The notes beneath the pieces are model-generated. The model did not search any database. It had not been told where the DNA came from and saw only the letters and a program-made list of their open reading frames with translations. Below, piece by piece: positions 44,733-54,365 of a stretch of 64,000 bases of DNA. The stretch lies in contig NZ_WACR01000006.1 in the NCBI RefSeq assembly GCF_008806325.1, forward strand, positions 124,001 through 188,000. The letters run 5' to 3'. The stretch comes from Salibacter halophilus. GTDB taxonomy: Bacteria > Bacteroidota > Bacteroidia > Flavobacteriales_G > Salibacteraceae. Position 1 is the stretch's first letter, and each line of letters begins with the position of its first letter. Position numbers and translations under genes: made by a program.

Positions 44733-47516
44733 TTAATGAGCCTCTAACCAGTTAGAGCCAGTTTGAGCTTCAACTTCTAATTCAACATTAAGATCTAAAG
44801 CTCCAGACATTTCTTCGCTTACCATTTTGATCAGTTTCTCCTGTTCGTCTTTATGACAATCAAAAACCAATTCATCATGCACCTGTAAGAGCATTTTGGA
44901 TTTGTAATTGTCTTTGTTGAGTTTTTTGTGAACATTGATCATGGCGATTTTAATCAAATCGGCTGCTGTACCCTGAATGGGGGAGTTGATAGCGTTTCGC
45001 TCAGCAAAACCGCGTACGGTTGCATTTCGTGAATTGATATCGCGTAAGTAGCGCCTTCTTCCCAAAACTGTTTCTACGTATCCGTGTTCTCGGGCAAACT
45101 CGATTTGTTTGTCCATGTAGGTTTTGATCTTTGGATACTTATCGAAATAATTATCAATGATTTCCTTTGCCTCTTTTCGTGAGATATTGATTCGTTGTGA
45201 GAGTCCGTATGCTGATATTCCGTAAATGATACCAAAGTTGACCGTTTTGGCATTGCTGCGCATTTCGCGTGTCACATCATCCAGCTCAACACCAAACACC
45301 TTTGAAGCAGTTGTAGCATGTATATCGATGCCTTTGTTGAAGGCTTCTAGCATGTTTTCTTCTTTCGCTAATGCTGCGATGATTCTCAATTCAACCTGAG
45401 AGTAGTCTGCAGCCATAAGTGTGAAGTCATCGCTCCTGGGAACAAAAGCCTGCCTGATGTATCTGCCGCGCTCGGTTCTGATCGGTATGTTTTGCAAATT
45501 GGGCTTGTCAGAACTCAACCTGCCAGTAGCCGCCCTTACCTGATTGAAGGTGGTGTGAATCCTACCACTTCGTTCGTTAATAAGATTTGGAAGCGGATCA
45601 ACATATGTATTTTTCAGCTTCACAACTTCTCTGTATTCCAGTATTTGCTCAACGATTTCATGCTTGCCCGCTATAGATTGAAGAGCTTCTTCATTGGTGG
45701 CGTATTGACCGCTTTTTGTCTTCTTGGGCTTATCCGTGACTTTCAACTCATCAAATAAAACTTCGCCCACCTGTTTTGGAGAGCCGATGTTAAATTCGTG
45801 ACCGGCAATTTCATAAATTCCCTTTTCAATCGAGTCGATTTCTTTTTGAAGGTTTTTAGAGTAATCGTCAAGGATGTCACGATCCATCTTGATTCCCTCG
45901 CACTCCATGTCAGAGAGCACATTTACGAGAGGCATTTCAATATCATCAAAGATATTTTGCTCTTTTCCCTTTTTCAGGTCCTTTTCCAATTCACTCTTTA
46001 GCTGTAAAGTAATATCGGCATCTTCACCGGCATATTCTGCTGCTTCCTCTACAGCAACTTCACGCATACTTTTTTGGTTCTTACCCTTTTTACCAATTAA
46101 ATCAGAGATAGGTTTTGGCCTGTAACTCAAATACGTTTCTGCTAACACATCCATATTCCTTCGGTTGTTCTCAGGATCAGTTAGGTAATGCGCGATCATC
46201 GTATCAAAAAGTGGGTAAGAAACCTCCATTTCATGATGCTTGAGCACATTGAGATCGTACTTCACATTGTGCCCTATTTTTAATGCTTTCGACTTAAAAA
46301 CATCATCAAACTTTTTCAATTTTTTCAGGCATTCATCCCGATCTTCAGGAAACGGAACATAATAAGCTTCACCTTTTTTAAGAGAAAAAGCCAGACCAAC
46401 CAACTCAGCATTGTGAGCATCCACCGATGTCGTTTCAGTATCAAAACAAAAAACATCTGCTTTGAGTAATTTCTTGGTCAGATCCTCAATTCCTTTATCC
46501 GAATCAACAAGCTTATAGTCGTGCTCTGTATTATCGAGGTTTGAAATATCAACTTCTTTTTGGTCAGATCCTGAATCACCATTATCCTCCGTAGCGAACA
46601 TATCCATTTGCCCCTCAGTAGGTGCTATTTTTTCACCTAAGATGCGTTCACTCATTCTCCTGAACTCGAGGTCGGCAAAAATTTCTTTTAAAACCTCCTT
46701 ATTCCACTCAGATTTCTCGTATTCTTTGGCATCGAATTCAACCGGAGCATCGGTTAAAATTGTGGCGAGCATCTTGCTCATGAAAGCCTGCTCACGATTA
46801 TTTTCCAGGTTTTCTTTCATCTTGCCTTTAAAATCTTCAAGATGCTCGTAAACCTCTTCCATACTGCCGTATTCACCAACTAGATTCTTAGCGCGCTTTT
46901 CGCCAATTCCCGGCACACCGGGGATGTTATCGACAGCATCGCCCCACATACCTAAAATATCGATAACCTGCTCGGGGCGCTCAATGCTGAACTTCTTTTT
47001 CACTTCAGGAATACCCCAAACTTCAGCAGCATTTCCCATTCTGCTCGGCTTGTACATGAAAACATTGTCAGTGACCAACTGAGCAAAATCTTTATCGGGA
47101 GTCATCATGTAAGCGATAAAGCCTTCTTTCTCTGCCTGGTGAGCAAGTGTTCCTATAACATCATCTGCTTCGTATCCATCAGCCATGACAAGCGGAATAT
47201 TGAAGCCTTCGAGTAGTTTTTTGATATATGGTACACTTTGTTTGATGTCCTCAGGAGTGTCTTCGCGGTTTGCTTTGTATTCTGTGTAATCTTCAGTTCT
47301 CTTGGGAGGAGAAGGAGGGTCAATTACAACAGCGATGTGAGTTGGTTTTTCATTTGAAATGACATCGTAGAGCGTATTCACAAAACCAAATACAGCTGAG
47401 GTGTTCATTCCTTTGGAGTTTATCCGCGGGTTTTTGCTAAAAGCGAAATAAGAGCGATAAATGAGCGCGTAAGCATCGAGCAGGAATAGCTTTTTATCTG
47501 TGTCCTTTGTGAGCAT
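44733..47516 (-). CDS. polA: DNA polymerase I
   Basis: 927 residues, the usual three-domain enzyme for repair and Okazaki-fragment processing. The 5'-nuclease domain (about 10-300) opens with LFLLDAYALIYRSYFAF and has GYEADDVIGTLA and GDAVDNIPGVPGIG. The 3'-5' exonuclease domain near residue 355 keeps FCFDTETTS, so proofreading residues appear present. The polymerase domain has ADYSQVELRIIAALA, KTVNFGIIYGISAYGLS and the LQVHDELVFD motif C. Length and order are normal. Confidence 0.98.
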   Translation of the reverse strand: MLTKDTDKKLFLLDAYALIYRSYFAFSKNPRINSKGMNTSAVFGFVNTLYDVISNEKPTHIAVVIDPPSPPKRTEDYTEYKANREDTPEDIKQSVPYIKKLLEGFNIPLVMADGYEADDVIGTLAHQAEKEGFIAYMMTPDKDFAQLVTDNVFMYKPSRMGNAAEVWGIPEVKKKFSIERPEQVIDILGMWGDAVDNIPGVPGIGEKRAKNLVGEYGSMEEVYEHLEDFKGKMKENLENNREQAFMSKMLATILTDAPVEFDAKEYEKSEWNKEVLKEIFADLEFRRMSERILGEKIAPTEGQMDMFATEDNGDSGSDQKEVDISNLDNTEHDYKLVDSDKGIEDLTKKLLKADVFCFDTETTSVDAHNAELVGLAFSLKKGEAYYVPFPEDRDECLKKLKKFDDVFKSKALKIGHNVKYDLNVLKHHEMEVSYPLFDTMIAHYLTDPENNRRNMDVLAETYLSYRPKPISDLIGKKGKNQKSMREVAVEEAAEYAGEDADITLQLKSELEKDLKKGKEQNIFDDIEMPLVNVLSDMECEGIKMDRDILDDYSKNLQKEIDSIEKGIYEIAGHEFNIGSPKQVGEVLFDELKVTDKPKKTKSGQYATNEEALQSIAGKHEIVEQILEYREVVKLKNTYVDPLPNLINERSGRIHTTFNQVRAATGRLSSDKPNLQNIPIRTERGRYIRQAFVPRSDDFTLMAADYSQVELRIIAALAKEENMLEAFNKGIDIHATTASKVFGVELDDVTREMRSNAKTVNFGIIYGISAYGLSQRINISRKEAKEIIDNYFDKYPKIKTYMDKQIEFAREHGYVETVLGRRRYLRDINSRNATVRGFAERNAINSPIQGTAADLIKIAMINVHKKLNKDNYKSKMLLQVHDELVFDCHKDEQEKLIKMVSEEMSGALDLNVELEVEAQTGSNWLEAH

Positions 47517-47596
47517 AGAAAGTTGTTTTTCTAGAAAAGTGTAAAGGTAATGATGATGCGGAATTACCTCAGCTTTTTTGAAGATTTTCTAGAAAC

Positions 47597-47621
47597 AAAA
47601 AACCCGGCAAAAAGCCGGGTA
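47597..47621 (-). terminator. Terminator of the Cys-rich lipoprotein gene
   Basis: ACCCGGC (47603-47609) and GCCGGGT (47615-47621) form a 7-bp GC-rich stem with loop of five. On the minus strand the stem is followed by TTTTTGTTTC, so it ends the minus-strand small gene. Confidence 0.8.
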
Positions 47622-47641
47622 AAATGAGAAATGTGTTCAAT

Positions 47642-47839
47642 CTACATGCATTCACAGGGCTCACTTTTTGTGGCGTTATATTTATAACCATTATAACCAT
47701 TTGAATGGCAACAGTTCTCACATTGAGTGCCTGAGGACAAGTTTTTACACTGATCAACTTTTTCTCCTTTACAAGATGGAAATGAAAATGCTAGCGCTGA
47801 AAGGGCCACGCCAAAGCCTACTGTTTTTAAAAGTTTCAT
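47642..47839 (-). CDS. Small cysteine-rich lipoprotein-like protein
   Basis: 65 residues from ATG 47839. The N-terminus MKLLKTVGFGVALSALAF and the following SFPSCKGEK look like a signal peptide with a lipobox Cys at about residue 23. The 43-residue remainder has seven further Cys, including CENCCHSNGY and CECM at the end, which suggests disulfides or a metal site. No family recognised. Own terminator at 47597-47621. It stands between polA and the threonine dehydrogenase gene, both in other transcription units. Confidence 0.6.
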   Translation of the reverse strand: MKLLKTVGFGVALSALAFSFPSCKGEKVDQCKNLSSGTQCENCCHSNGYNGYKYNATKSEPCECM

Positions 47840-47971
47840 AGATAATAGGATTAAGTTCGCCACGAATCTAAGAGTTCAACTAAAAAACACAAAATTTTAT
47901 TTTGCAGCGCTTTCTTTTCTCAAATGTTCAATATTTGATCGCTTCTCCTACATTTGCTGCAAATTTTGATT

Positions 47972-48913
47972 ATGGCGAAAGAAACGATCTTAGTAACTGG
48001 AGCTCTCGGGCAGGTAGGGAGCGATTTAGTATCTACATTGCGTGATAAATTCGGTTCTGACCGTGTAATTGCAACAGATATTCGCGAACCACAAACTGAA
48101 AGTGAGCCTTTTGAAACGCTCGATGTTCTCGATAAAGACAAGCTTGCTGAGATCGTTAAAAAGTACAATGTCAAAACTGTCTACAACCTCGCAGCTCTTC
48201 TTTCGGCAACAGCGGAGCAACAACCGGCTTTTGGTTGGAAACTCAACATGGAAGGACATTTTAATGTGCTCAATTTAGCGAAGGAAGGACTGATCAAAAA
48301 AGTTTTTTGGCCGAGTTCAATAGCTGTTTTTGGACCTACTACTCCAAAAGATAATACGCCTCAGGATTGCATCATGGATCCTAATACTGTTTACGGAATC
48401 TCTAAGCAGGCAGGAGAAAGATGGAACGAATATTATCACAGGAAATGGGGTGTTGACGTGCGCTCTATTCGTTACCCGGGTCTAATTGGCTGGAAGACAC
48501 TGCCGGGCGGGGGAACGACTGACTATGCAGTGGATATTTTTCACAAGGCCCTGAAGTCAAAAAAGTTTGAATGCTTCCTTAATGAGTCAACAGCATTGCC
48601 GATGATGTACATTGATGATGCCATAAAAGCTACTATTGATATTACTGAAGCTGATGCTGATGATGTGAGAATTCGCAGCAGTTACAATTTGTCAGCAATG
48701 AGTTTTAATCCGGCTGATTTGGCGAATGAAATCAAAAAGCACATACCGGAGTTTGAAATTTCCTATAAACCTGATTTCAGGCAGGAAATTGCCGATTCAT
48801 GGCCTTCGAGTATTGATGACTCTCCTGCTCGCAAAGATTGGGGATGGCAACATCAATACGATATTCCTGAGCTCGTTGAAACGATGCTTTCTAAACTGAA
48901 GGATATTGGCTAG
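47972..48913 (+). CDS. L-threonine 3-dehydrogenase, epimerase-like (short-chain type)
   Basis: 313 residues from ATG 47972 (TTG 47954 would add six). The N-terminal ILVTGALGQVGSDLVST binds NAD, and the pair TVYGISKQAGERW provides the Tyr/Lys of extended SDRs. FWPSSIAVFGPTTPK and SIRYPGLIGWKTLPGGGTTDY match the short-chain threonine dehydrogenases known from Flavobacterium-type bacteria, which give 2-amino-3-ketobutyrate. A TACATTTG box at 47949-47956 could be its -7 element. A plain epimerase is the alternative. Confidence 0.87.
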   Translation: MAKETILVTGALGQVGSDLVSTLRDKFGSDRVIATDIREPQTESEPFETLDVLDKDKLAEIVKKYNVKTVYNLAALLSATAEQQPAFGWKLNMEGHFNVLNLAKEGLIKKVFWPSSIAVFGPTTPKDNTPQDCIMDPNTVYGISKQAGERWNEYYHRKWGVDVRSIRYPGLIGWKTLPGGGTTDYAVDIFHKALKSKKFECFLNESTALPMMYIDDAIKATIDITEADADDVRIRSSYNLSAMSFNPADLANEIKKHIPEFEISYKPDFRQEIADSWPSSIDDSPARKDWGWQHQYDIPELVETMLSKLKDIG

Positions 48914-48968
48914 TAAGCCGGTCAACATTTTTGCTTAGTTTTTGTCTTCATTTAAAGGAGATTCTTTT

Positions 48969-49814
48969 ATGAAGACAATTGTTATCACGGGAACAACATC
49001 TGGAATTGGACGGCAAACTGCTCTTAAGCTCAACGCAAAAGGTCATCATGTTATCATGCTCAACCGAAATGAGCAAAAGACTAAAGCGCTCCAAAAGGAG
49101 TTGGTTCAGCCGGCTCAAAGCACGTTTATATTTTGCGATTTAGCCGATCTCAAATCGGTGAAGAGTGCGGCTGAAAAAGTGAAAGTTGGCTTTGAAAGTG
49201 TAGATGTTGTCCTGAATAACGCTGGCGGAATTATCCCTGACAGGCAAACGACCAAAGATGGATTAGAACTAACTTTTCAAATGAATCATCTGGGTCACTT
49301 TTTGCTCACGAACGAATTGATTCCTCTGCTGGAAAAAGGCAAAGAGCCCAGGATAATCAATGTGAGTTCTGAAGCTCATAAGCAGGGAAACCCAAATTTT
49401 GACGATCTACAACTCGAAAATGGGTATTCTTCAATGAAGGCATATGGTAATGCTAAGCTTTTCAATATCTATTTTGCTCAATCGCTTCACGATAAACTAA
49501 AGGATAAGGGCATTGCAGCTAATGCTTTACATCCGGGAGTTGTTGACACAAAGTTTGGAAGTGACTTCAAAGGATTTTTAAAAGTTCTTTTGAAGCTATT
49601 CAAGCCATTCATGATCAAACCTGAAAAAGGAGCTGAAACCTCAATTTTTCTCGCTACAAGCGATGAAGGCTACGAGCAAAGTGGTTTGTACTGGAAAAAG
49701 AAAAAACCTGCTAAAACGGCTTCTATAGCTCAAAATGAAGAGAACCGCAAGAGGTTATGGAAAGAGAGCGATAAGTTGGTAAAACAGGTTCTGACCGAAA
49801 GTGATGCCGCATAA
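48969..49814 (+). CDS. Short-chain dehydrogenase (retinol-dehydrogenase-like)
   Basis: 281 residues from ATG 48969, preceded by AAAGGAG at 48954-48960 (spacing 8). [16 protein letters not shown] binds the cofactor; [14 protein letters not shown] and [14 protein letters not shown] are typical of the retinol dehydrogenase/WW-domain oxidoreductase subgroup. The catalytic SSEAH and [11 protein letters not shown] supply Ser, Tyr and Lys. Substrate unknown. The 3' end overlaps the start of the DUF2256 gene by 11 bases. Confidence 0.88.
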   Translation: MKTIVITGTTSGIGRQTALKLNAKGHHVIMLNRNEQKTKALQKELVQPAQSTFIFCDLADLKSVKSAAEKVKVGFESVDVVLNNAGGIIPDRQTTKDGLELTFQMNHLGHFLLTNELIPLLEKGKEPRIINVSSEAHKQGNPNFDDLQLENGYSSMKAYGNAKLFNIYFAQSLHDKLKDKGIAANALHPGVVDTKFGSDFKGFLKVLLKLFKPFMIKPEKGAETSIFLATSDEGYEQSGLYWKKKKPAKTASIAQNEENRKRLWKESDKLVKQVLTESDAA

Positions 49815-49941
49815 AAAGCCACACCTTCCGGTCAAAACGTGTCCAATTTGCGGCAGGCTTTTTACCTGGCGCAAAAAATGGGAAAAGAACTGGGAAAACG
49901 TTATTTACTGCAGCGAAAAGTGCCGCAGAAATAAAAATTAA
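49804..49941 (+). CDS. DUF2256-type small zinc-binding protein
   Basis: 45 codons, ATG 49804 to TAA 49941. The predicted protein begins [20 protein letters not shown], followed by [17 protein letters not shown] and EKCRRNK: a CxxC...CxxxC four-Cys pattern with conserved Trp residues, as in the DUF2256 family. It overlaps the upstream SDR stop by 11 bases and the convergent ferritin gene's stop by 4 bases. Function unknown; the four Cys suggest a zinc knuckle. Basic N-terminus could bind nucleic acid. Confidence 0.85.
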   Translation: MPHKKPHLPVKTCPICGRLFTWRKKWEKNWENVIYCSEKCRRNKN

Positions 49942-50453
49942 TCCTCATCATTTGCTGATGTTACACTGATATTCATGATGTCACGATCAAATAGATAAAG
50001 ACCGCTTCCCTGCTTATCACCAATCAGTTTTAGTTTGTCGAGAACCGCTCTTGCGAGAGCCTCTTCTTCAATTTGCTCGCTCACATACCACTGCAAAAAG
50101 TTGTGAGTAGTGTAGTCTTTTTCCTCTAAGGTGATGTGAACCAGTTCGTTGATTCGGTTTGTTATTTCCTGTTCGTGCTCGAGAATATCACTAAATACCT
50201 GATGCATGTTCTCAAATTTAACAGGAGGTTTAGCCAGTTCAGGAACTTCTGCCACGCCACCGCGTTCATTGATAAACTTGAGAAGCTTGAGCATGTGCGT
50301 GCGTTCTTCTTCTGACTGCTTGTACAAAAAGCCTGAAACTCCTTCAAAACCTTCTACCTCTGCCCATGAAGCCATCGCCAGGTAGAGTTGTGATGAAGCA
50401 GCCTCTGCTGCTAATTGTTCGTTTAACTTTTTCTCTATGCTTTTCGAAATCAT
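49938..50453 (-). CDS. ftnA: Non-heme ferritin
   Basis: 171 residues from ATG 50453; a TTG at 50462 is less likely. Iron-storage cage protein with a ferroxidase centre. [19 protein letters not shown] gives the first Glu, [12 protein letters not shown] the Glu/His pair and the later [14 protein letters not shown] and [15 protein letters not shown] the remaining ligands. Length and pattern are those of FtnA-type bacterial ferritin. Single gene with a 91-base gap to RNase R, divergent. Confidence 0.95.
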   Translation of the reverse strand: MISKSIEKKLNEQLAAEAASSQLYLAMASWAEVEGFEGVSGFLYKQSEEERTHMLKLLKFINERGGVAEVPELAKPPVKFENMHQVFSDILEHEQEITNRINELVHITLEEKDYTTHNFLQWYVSEQIEEEALARAVLDKLKLIGDKQGSGLYLFDRDIMNISVTSANDED

Positions 50454-50544
50454 TGTTGACAACTTTTTATCTTGTGAACATTTAACTATACTAAGAATGC
50501 TGAATTTTGATTCAGCCTCAAAATAATAATTTTTCTTCGTTTAT

Positions 50545-52713
50545 ATGGCAAAGAATAAAAAGCCTAAGGGCAAACCCAAGAACTCGGGTAAATTTCCAAA
50601 GAAAAAACTTCAACGGGCTATAATTGATATTATCAGTCAGAACCCCAATAAACCACATAACTACAAACAAATTGCTGCTACTATGGGTGTGTCAGATCCA
50701 CACACAAGATCACTCATCATGAAAACGATGAATGAAATGGCAGCGAAGGAAACGCTCAAAGAAGAGCAGCGTGGGAAATTCAAAATGGGAAAAAACAGTG
50801 CTTTCATCGAAGGCGTTGTGGATATGACTCAAAGCGGATCCGCTTACATCAAAACAGAACAACTCGATGAAGATATTTACATCCCGCCAAAGTTCGTGGG
50901 ACATGCACTTCATGGCGATACTGTAAAAGTGTTTTTACTGGCTCGCAAAAAGCGGAGAAAGCCTGAGGGGCAAATCACTGAAATTGTAAAACGAGCCAAA
51001 ACAGAATTTGTAGGAGTTATTGAAGTATCTAAAAACTTTGCGTTTCTCGTTCCCGATAATCGCAAAATGCTCGTTGACCTCTACATTCCGCTCGATAAAT
51101 TAAAAGGAGCCGAAAACGGTCAAAAAGCAATCGCCAAAATGACCGATTGGCCAAAAGATGCCAGTAGTCCGTTTGGTGAAGTGATCGATGTATTAGGTGA
51201 TCCACTCCAAAATGAAGTAGAAATGAGTTCTATTTTATTTGAATACGGATTTCCGCAAAAGTTTCCAGAGAAAGTAGAGCAGGCCGCAGCAAATATTCCG
51301 GTTGAAATTTCAGATGATGAAGTCAAAAAGCGCAGAGACATGCGCGATGTGGAAACATTCACAATCGACCCGCACGATGCTAAAGATTTTGATGATGCTA
51401 TTTCATTCAGAGAACTCAAAAACGGGAACTACGAAATAGGCGTTCACATTGCTGATGTCACCCATTATGTGCAGGAAAACGATATGGTTGATAAAGAGGC
51501 TGTAGAGCGCGCAACATCAGTTTACCTGGTTGATCGCGTTGTGCCGATGTTGCCTGAAATACTCTCCAATAAAGTTTGCTCGTTGCGTCCCAACGAAGAA
51601 AAACTCACTTTTTCCTGTGTCTTTGAGCTCGATAAAAACGGCCATGTTCAGAACCATTGGATTGGCCGAACAGTTACCGAATCTGATAACCGATTCACCT
51701 ACGAGGAAGCCCAGGAAGTTATCGAAAGTGGCGAGGGCAAGAACAGTGAGGCTCTGACCGTGATCAACAGCATGGCAAAGCAAATGAGAAACCGCAGGCT
51801 ACAAGCCGGGGCAATTGCTTTTGATAAAGTTGAAGTGAAGTTTAAACTCAACGATAAAAATGAGCCGGATAGTGTTTTATTCAAAGTGCAAAAAGATGCT
51901 CACAAACTCATCGAAGAGTTCATGTTGCTGGCTAACCGCACGGTTGCAGAAGATATTGGAAAAATAACGAAGCAAAACCCCAAGCCCAAAACATTCGTCT
52001 ACCGAATTCACGACACACCCGATCCTGAAAAGCTGGCTGATTTCAGTGCTTTCATCAAAAAATTCGGTTACAAATATTCGTTTGCAAAAGAGGATGAGGT
52101 TTCGAAAAATATCAATCAACTACTCGCTGAAGTTCAGGGAAAACGCGAAGAAACGATGGTTGAAACGCTCGCTATCCGCACGATGGCAAAAGCAGAGTAC
52201 AGTACTGACAACATCGGGCACTACGGACTCGGTTTTCGCTATTACACGCACTTTACTTCACCCATCAGGCGGTATCCTGACATGATGGTACACCGTTTAC
52301 TCGATCGCTATGCAAAAGGAGGAAATAACGCCAGCCAGGATCATTATCAAAACCTCTGTAACCATTCCAGCGAAAAAGAACGCGAGGCAGCGAATGCAGA
52401 ACGCGACTCGATCAAATACTTCCAGGTGATGTACATGAAAGAAAGCGTTGGCGAAACGTTCAACGGTGTTATTTCAGGTGTTACCGAATGGGGACTTTAC
52501 GTGGAAATAATTGAGAATAAATGCGAAGGGATGATCCGCCTGCGCGAAATCGATGGCGACTACTTTTATTTTGACGAAAAAAATCACCGAATTGTAGGCC
52601 ATAATTACGGAAGAGTGTTACAATTGGGCGATGAAATTCAAATTAAGGTTAAAAATGCTGATCTGTACAACCGCAGGTTAGAGTTTGAATTAGTTGATGA
52701 AGATGATGAATAG
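50545..52713 (+). CDS. rnr: Ribonuclease R
   Basis: 722 residues, a processive 3'-5' exoribonuclease. The order is: basic N-terminus with winged-helix-like region (about 20-80), cold-shock domains (about 85-240), the RNB catalytic core with TIDPHDAKDFDDAISF (Asp ligands) near residue 270 and GFRYYTHFTSPIRRYPDM, then a C-terminal S1 domain (VISGVTEWGLYVEI). Length is normal. The end overlaps the downstream lipoprotein gene by a few bases. Confidence 0.97.
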   Translation: MAKNKKPKGKPKNSGKFPKKKLQRAIIDIISQNPNKPHNYKQIAATMGVSDPHTRSLIMKTMNEMAAKETLKEEQRGKFKMGKNSAFIEGVVDMTQSGSAYIKTEQLDEDIYIPPKFVGHALHGDTVKVFLLARKKRRKPEGQITEIVKRAKTEFVGVIEVSKNFAFLVPDNRKMLVDLYIPLDKLKGAENGQKAIAKMTDWPKDASSPFGEVIDVLGDPLQNEVEMSSILFEYGFPQKFPEKVEQAAANIPVEISDDEVKKRRDMRDVETFTIDPHDAKDFDDAISFRELKNGNYEIGVHIADVTHYVQENDMVDKEAVERATSVYLVDRVVPMLPEILSNKVCSLRPNEEKLTFSCVFELDKNGHVQNHWIGRTVTESDNRFTYEEAQEVIESGEGKNSEALTVINSMAKQMRNRRLQAGAIAFDKVEVKFKLNDKNEPDSVLFKVQKDAHKLIEEFMLLANRTVAEDIGKITKQNPKPKTFVYRIHDTPDPEKLADFSAFIKKFGYKYSFAKEDEVSKNINQLLAEVQGKREETMVETLAIRTMAKAEYSTDNIGHYGLGFRYYTHFTSPIRRYPDMMVHRLLDRYAKGGNNASQDHYQNLCNHSSEKEREAANAERDSIKYFQVMYMKESVGETFNGVISGVTEWGLYVEIIENKCEGMIRLREIDGDYFYFDEKNHRIVGHNYGRVLQLGDEIQIKVKNADLYNRRLEFELVDEDDE

Positions 52714-54361
52714 ACTTTTAGTTGCCGTTTTTTCCCTTTCGCTTTTGACATCCTGCCTCGATGAGCTGGGACCTACGGGAGATGAAAAGCCATTTGAGAA
52801 CACGTATAATATCGCTCAGGATACAGCAAAACTCGTGAATCAAAATACAGATTTGTACAAGATTGCTGTGAGGGAAGGTAAAAGAGATACAGCGCTCATC
52901 GAAAAGCCTGATTGGAGCAAAGAGTTGCTCCCATTCATTGAAGCTGAAAATTTCAATACGCTGGGTAACAAACCAAAATACCAAATTGACTCAGCTTATT
53001 TACCGCTAAGTAAAATCAAAGTTTATCGCTATTATTCTGACAAAGAGAGTGCTAAAATCAAAGAAGCCGTTTACGAATATCAAAACGGCAAATTGAAACG
53101 CGCTCATTTTGAGGCGAACAAAGAAAATATCGTTTACAAATTTGATCAAAACCTCACTTACACAGCCGGCAGAGGCTACTCGATTACGTCATCTCAAAAT
53201 GTGAAGAAGGTTTTGGACGAAGCTTTTTCTGTCAGATCCGTTTTCATGAACGACTCAAAACCGTTCAGGCTCACGTTTCACTTACCGGATGAGAAGAAGT
53301 TAATGGTCAGAGCCAGCCTCAAAGCAGACTCACTAGTGATTTTCAATAATCTCGAACGAATAGCTATTCCATTGACACAAAACGGAGACTCCACAATTGC
53401 GGAGTTGCCGGTTTTTCAAAGTGAACTTCACTTAAAGATAAGCGATAAACGAGTTGACGGCTATTGGCTCAACCTCGACAAAGGATCGGACTATCGAATT
53501 CCGGTTACAGGAGTTCTCGAAATGCCTGAACCATATCGAAAAGCAGAAGTTGATTTTTCCGGGAAGTGGGAATTGCAGATCATCGAAGAAGACACGACCA
53601 TGCCGGCTATTGCATTGTTTGAACAATCGGGGTCTCAGCTTTACGGAACAATTAGGACAGAAGTTGGGGACTACCGCTATTTATCGGGAAGTGTAACGGG
53701 AGACTCGTTTAGGCTTTCCACTTTTGATGGCAGTCACGCCTTTTATTTTGAGGGTGCTCTTTCTGGATCTGACCAATATGAAGGCTCATTTTACAGCGGT
53801 ATTCATTACAAGTCTGAACTTAAAGCCATCCGCAATGAGAATGCTGAGCTTCGTGATCCGGACGAGTTGACAAAGTCGACTGAAAAACAAATGAATTTTA
53901 CTTTTCCCAATCTGGCAGGTGAAAAAGTATCGCTCGATGATGAGCGTTATAGTGGAAAAGCGGTTGTCGTAAATGTAATGGGAACATGGTGCCCGAACTG
54001 CATGGACGAAACGCGGTATTTGAAAAAGCTCTATGAGAAGTATAATGATCGCGGATTGGAAATTATCAGTCTGGCATTTGAGCGCGAGAGTTCTTTTGAG
54101 AAAGCAAAGCCGATTGTTCAAAAGGCAGTTCAGGACCTGGGAATTCCGTACGAAGTTTTGCTAACAGGATACACACCCCAAAACGCGGAGAAAGCTATTC
54201 CCGAATTAGATAAAATCATGAGTTTTCCCACGATGATTATTCTCAGCCGTGACCACAAGATTGTTCATGTACATACCGGTTTTAACGGCCCCGCTACAGG
54301 TAAAGCTTATGATAAGTTTGTAAAAGAAACAGAGGGTGTTGTTGAGAAAGCACTTAAATAA
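52706..54361 (+). CDS. Lipoprotein with C-terminal TlpA-type thioredoxin domain
   Basis: 551 residues from ATG 52706; TTG 52694 and ATG 52697/52703 also open the frame. MNRLLVAVFSLSLLTSC is a signal peptide with lipobox LTSC. The middle (about 100-390) is a domain of unknown function with beta-rich character. The C-terminal domain has WCPNCMDETRYLKKLY, a CxxC redox centre, in a TlpA-like fold. It would act in the periplasm as a thiol-disulfide reductase. It overlaps rnr by 8 bases. Confidence 0.85.
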   Translation: MNRLLVAVFSLSLLTSCLDELGPTGDEKPFENTYNIAQDTAKLVNQNTDLYKIAVREGKRDTALIEKPDWSKELLPFIEAENFNTLGNKPKYQIDSAYLPLSKIKVYRYYSDKESAKIKEAVYEYQNGKLKRAHFEANKENIVYKFDQNLTYTAGRGYSITSSQNVKKVLDEAFSVRSVFMNDSKPFRLTFHLPDEKKLMVRASLKADSLVIFNNLERIAIPLTQNGDSTIAELPVFQSELHLKISDKRVDGYWLNLDKGSDYRIPVTGVLEMPEPYRKAEVDFSGKWELQIIEEDTTMPAIALFEQSGSQLYGTIRTEVGDYRYLSGSVTGDSFRLSTFDGSHAFYFEGALSGSDQYEGSFYSGIHYKSELKAIRNENAELRDPDELTKSTEKQMNFTFPNLAGEKVSLDDERYSGKAVVVNVMGTWCPNCMDETRYLKKLYEKYNDRGLEIISLAFERESSFEKAKPIVQKAVQDLGIPYEVLLTGYTPQNAEKAIPELDKIMSFPTMIILSRDHKIVHVHTGFNGPATGKAYDKFVKETEGVVEKALK

Positions 54362-54365
54362 TAAA

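Noticed and set aside
47569-47757. 62-codon minus-strand ORF overlapping the Cys-rich lipoprotein
   Set aside because: It is another frame of the lipoprotein gene and runs through its terminator hairpin.
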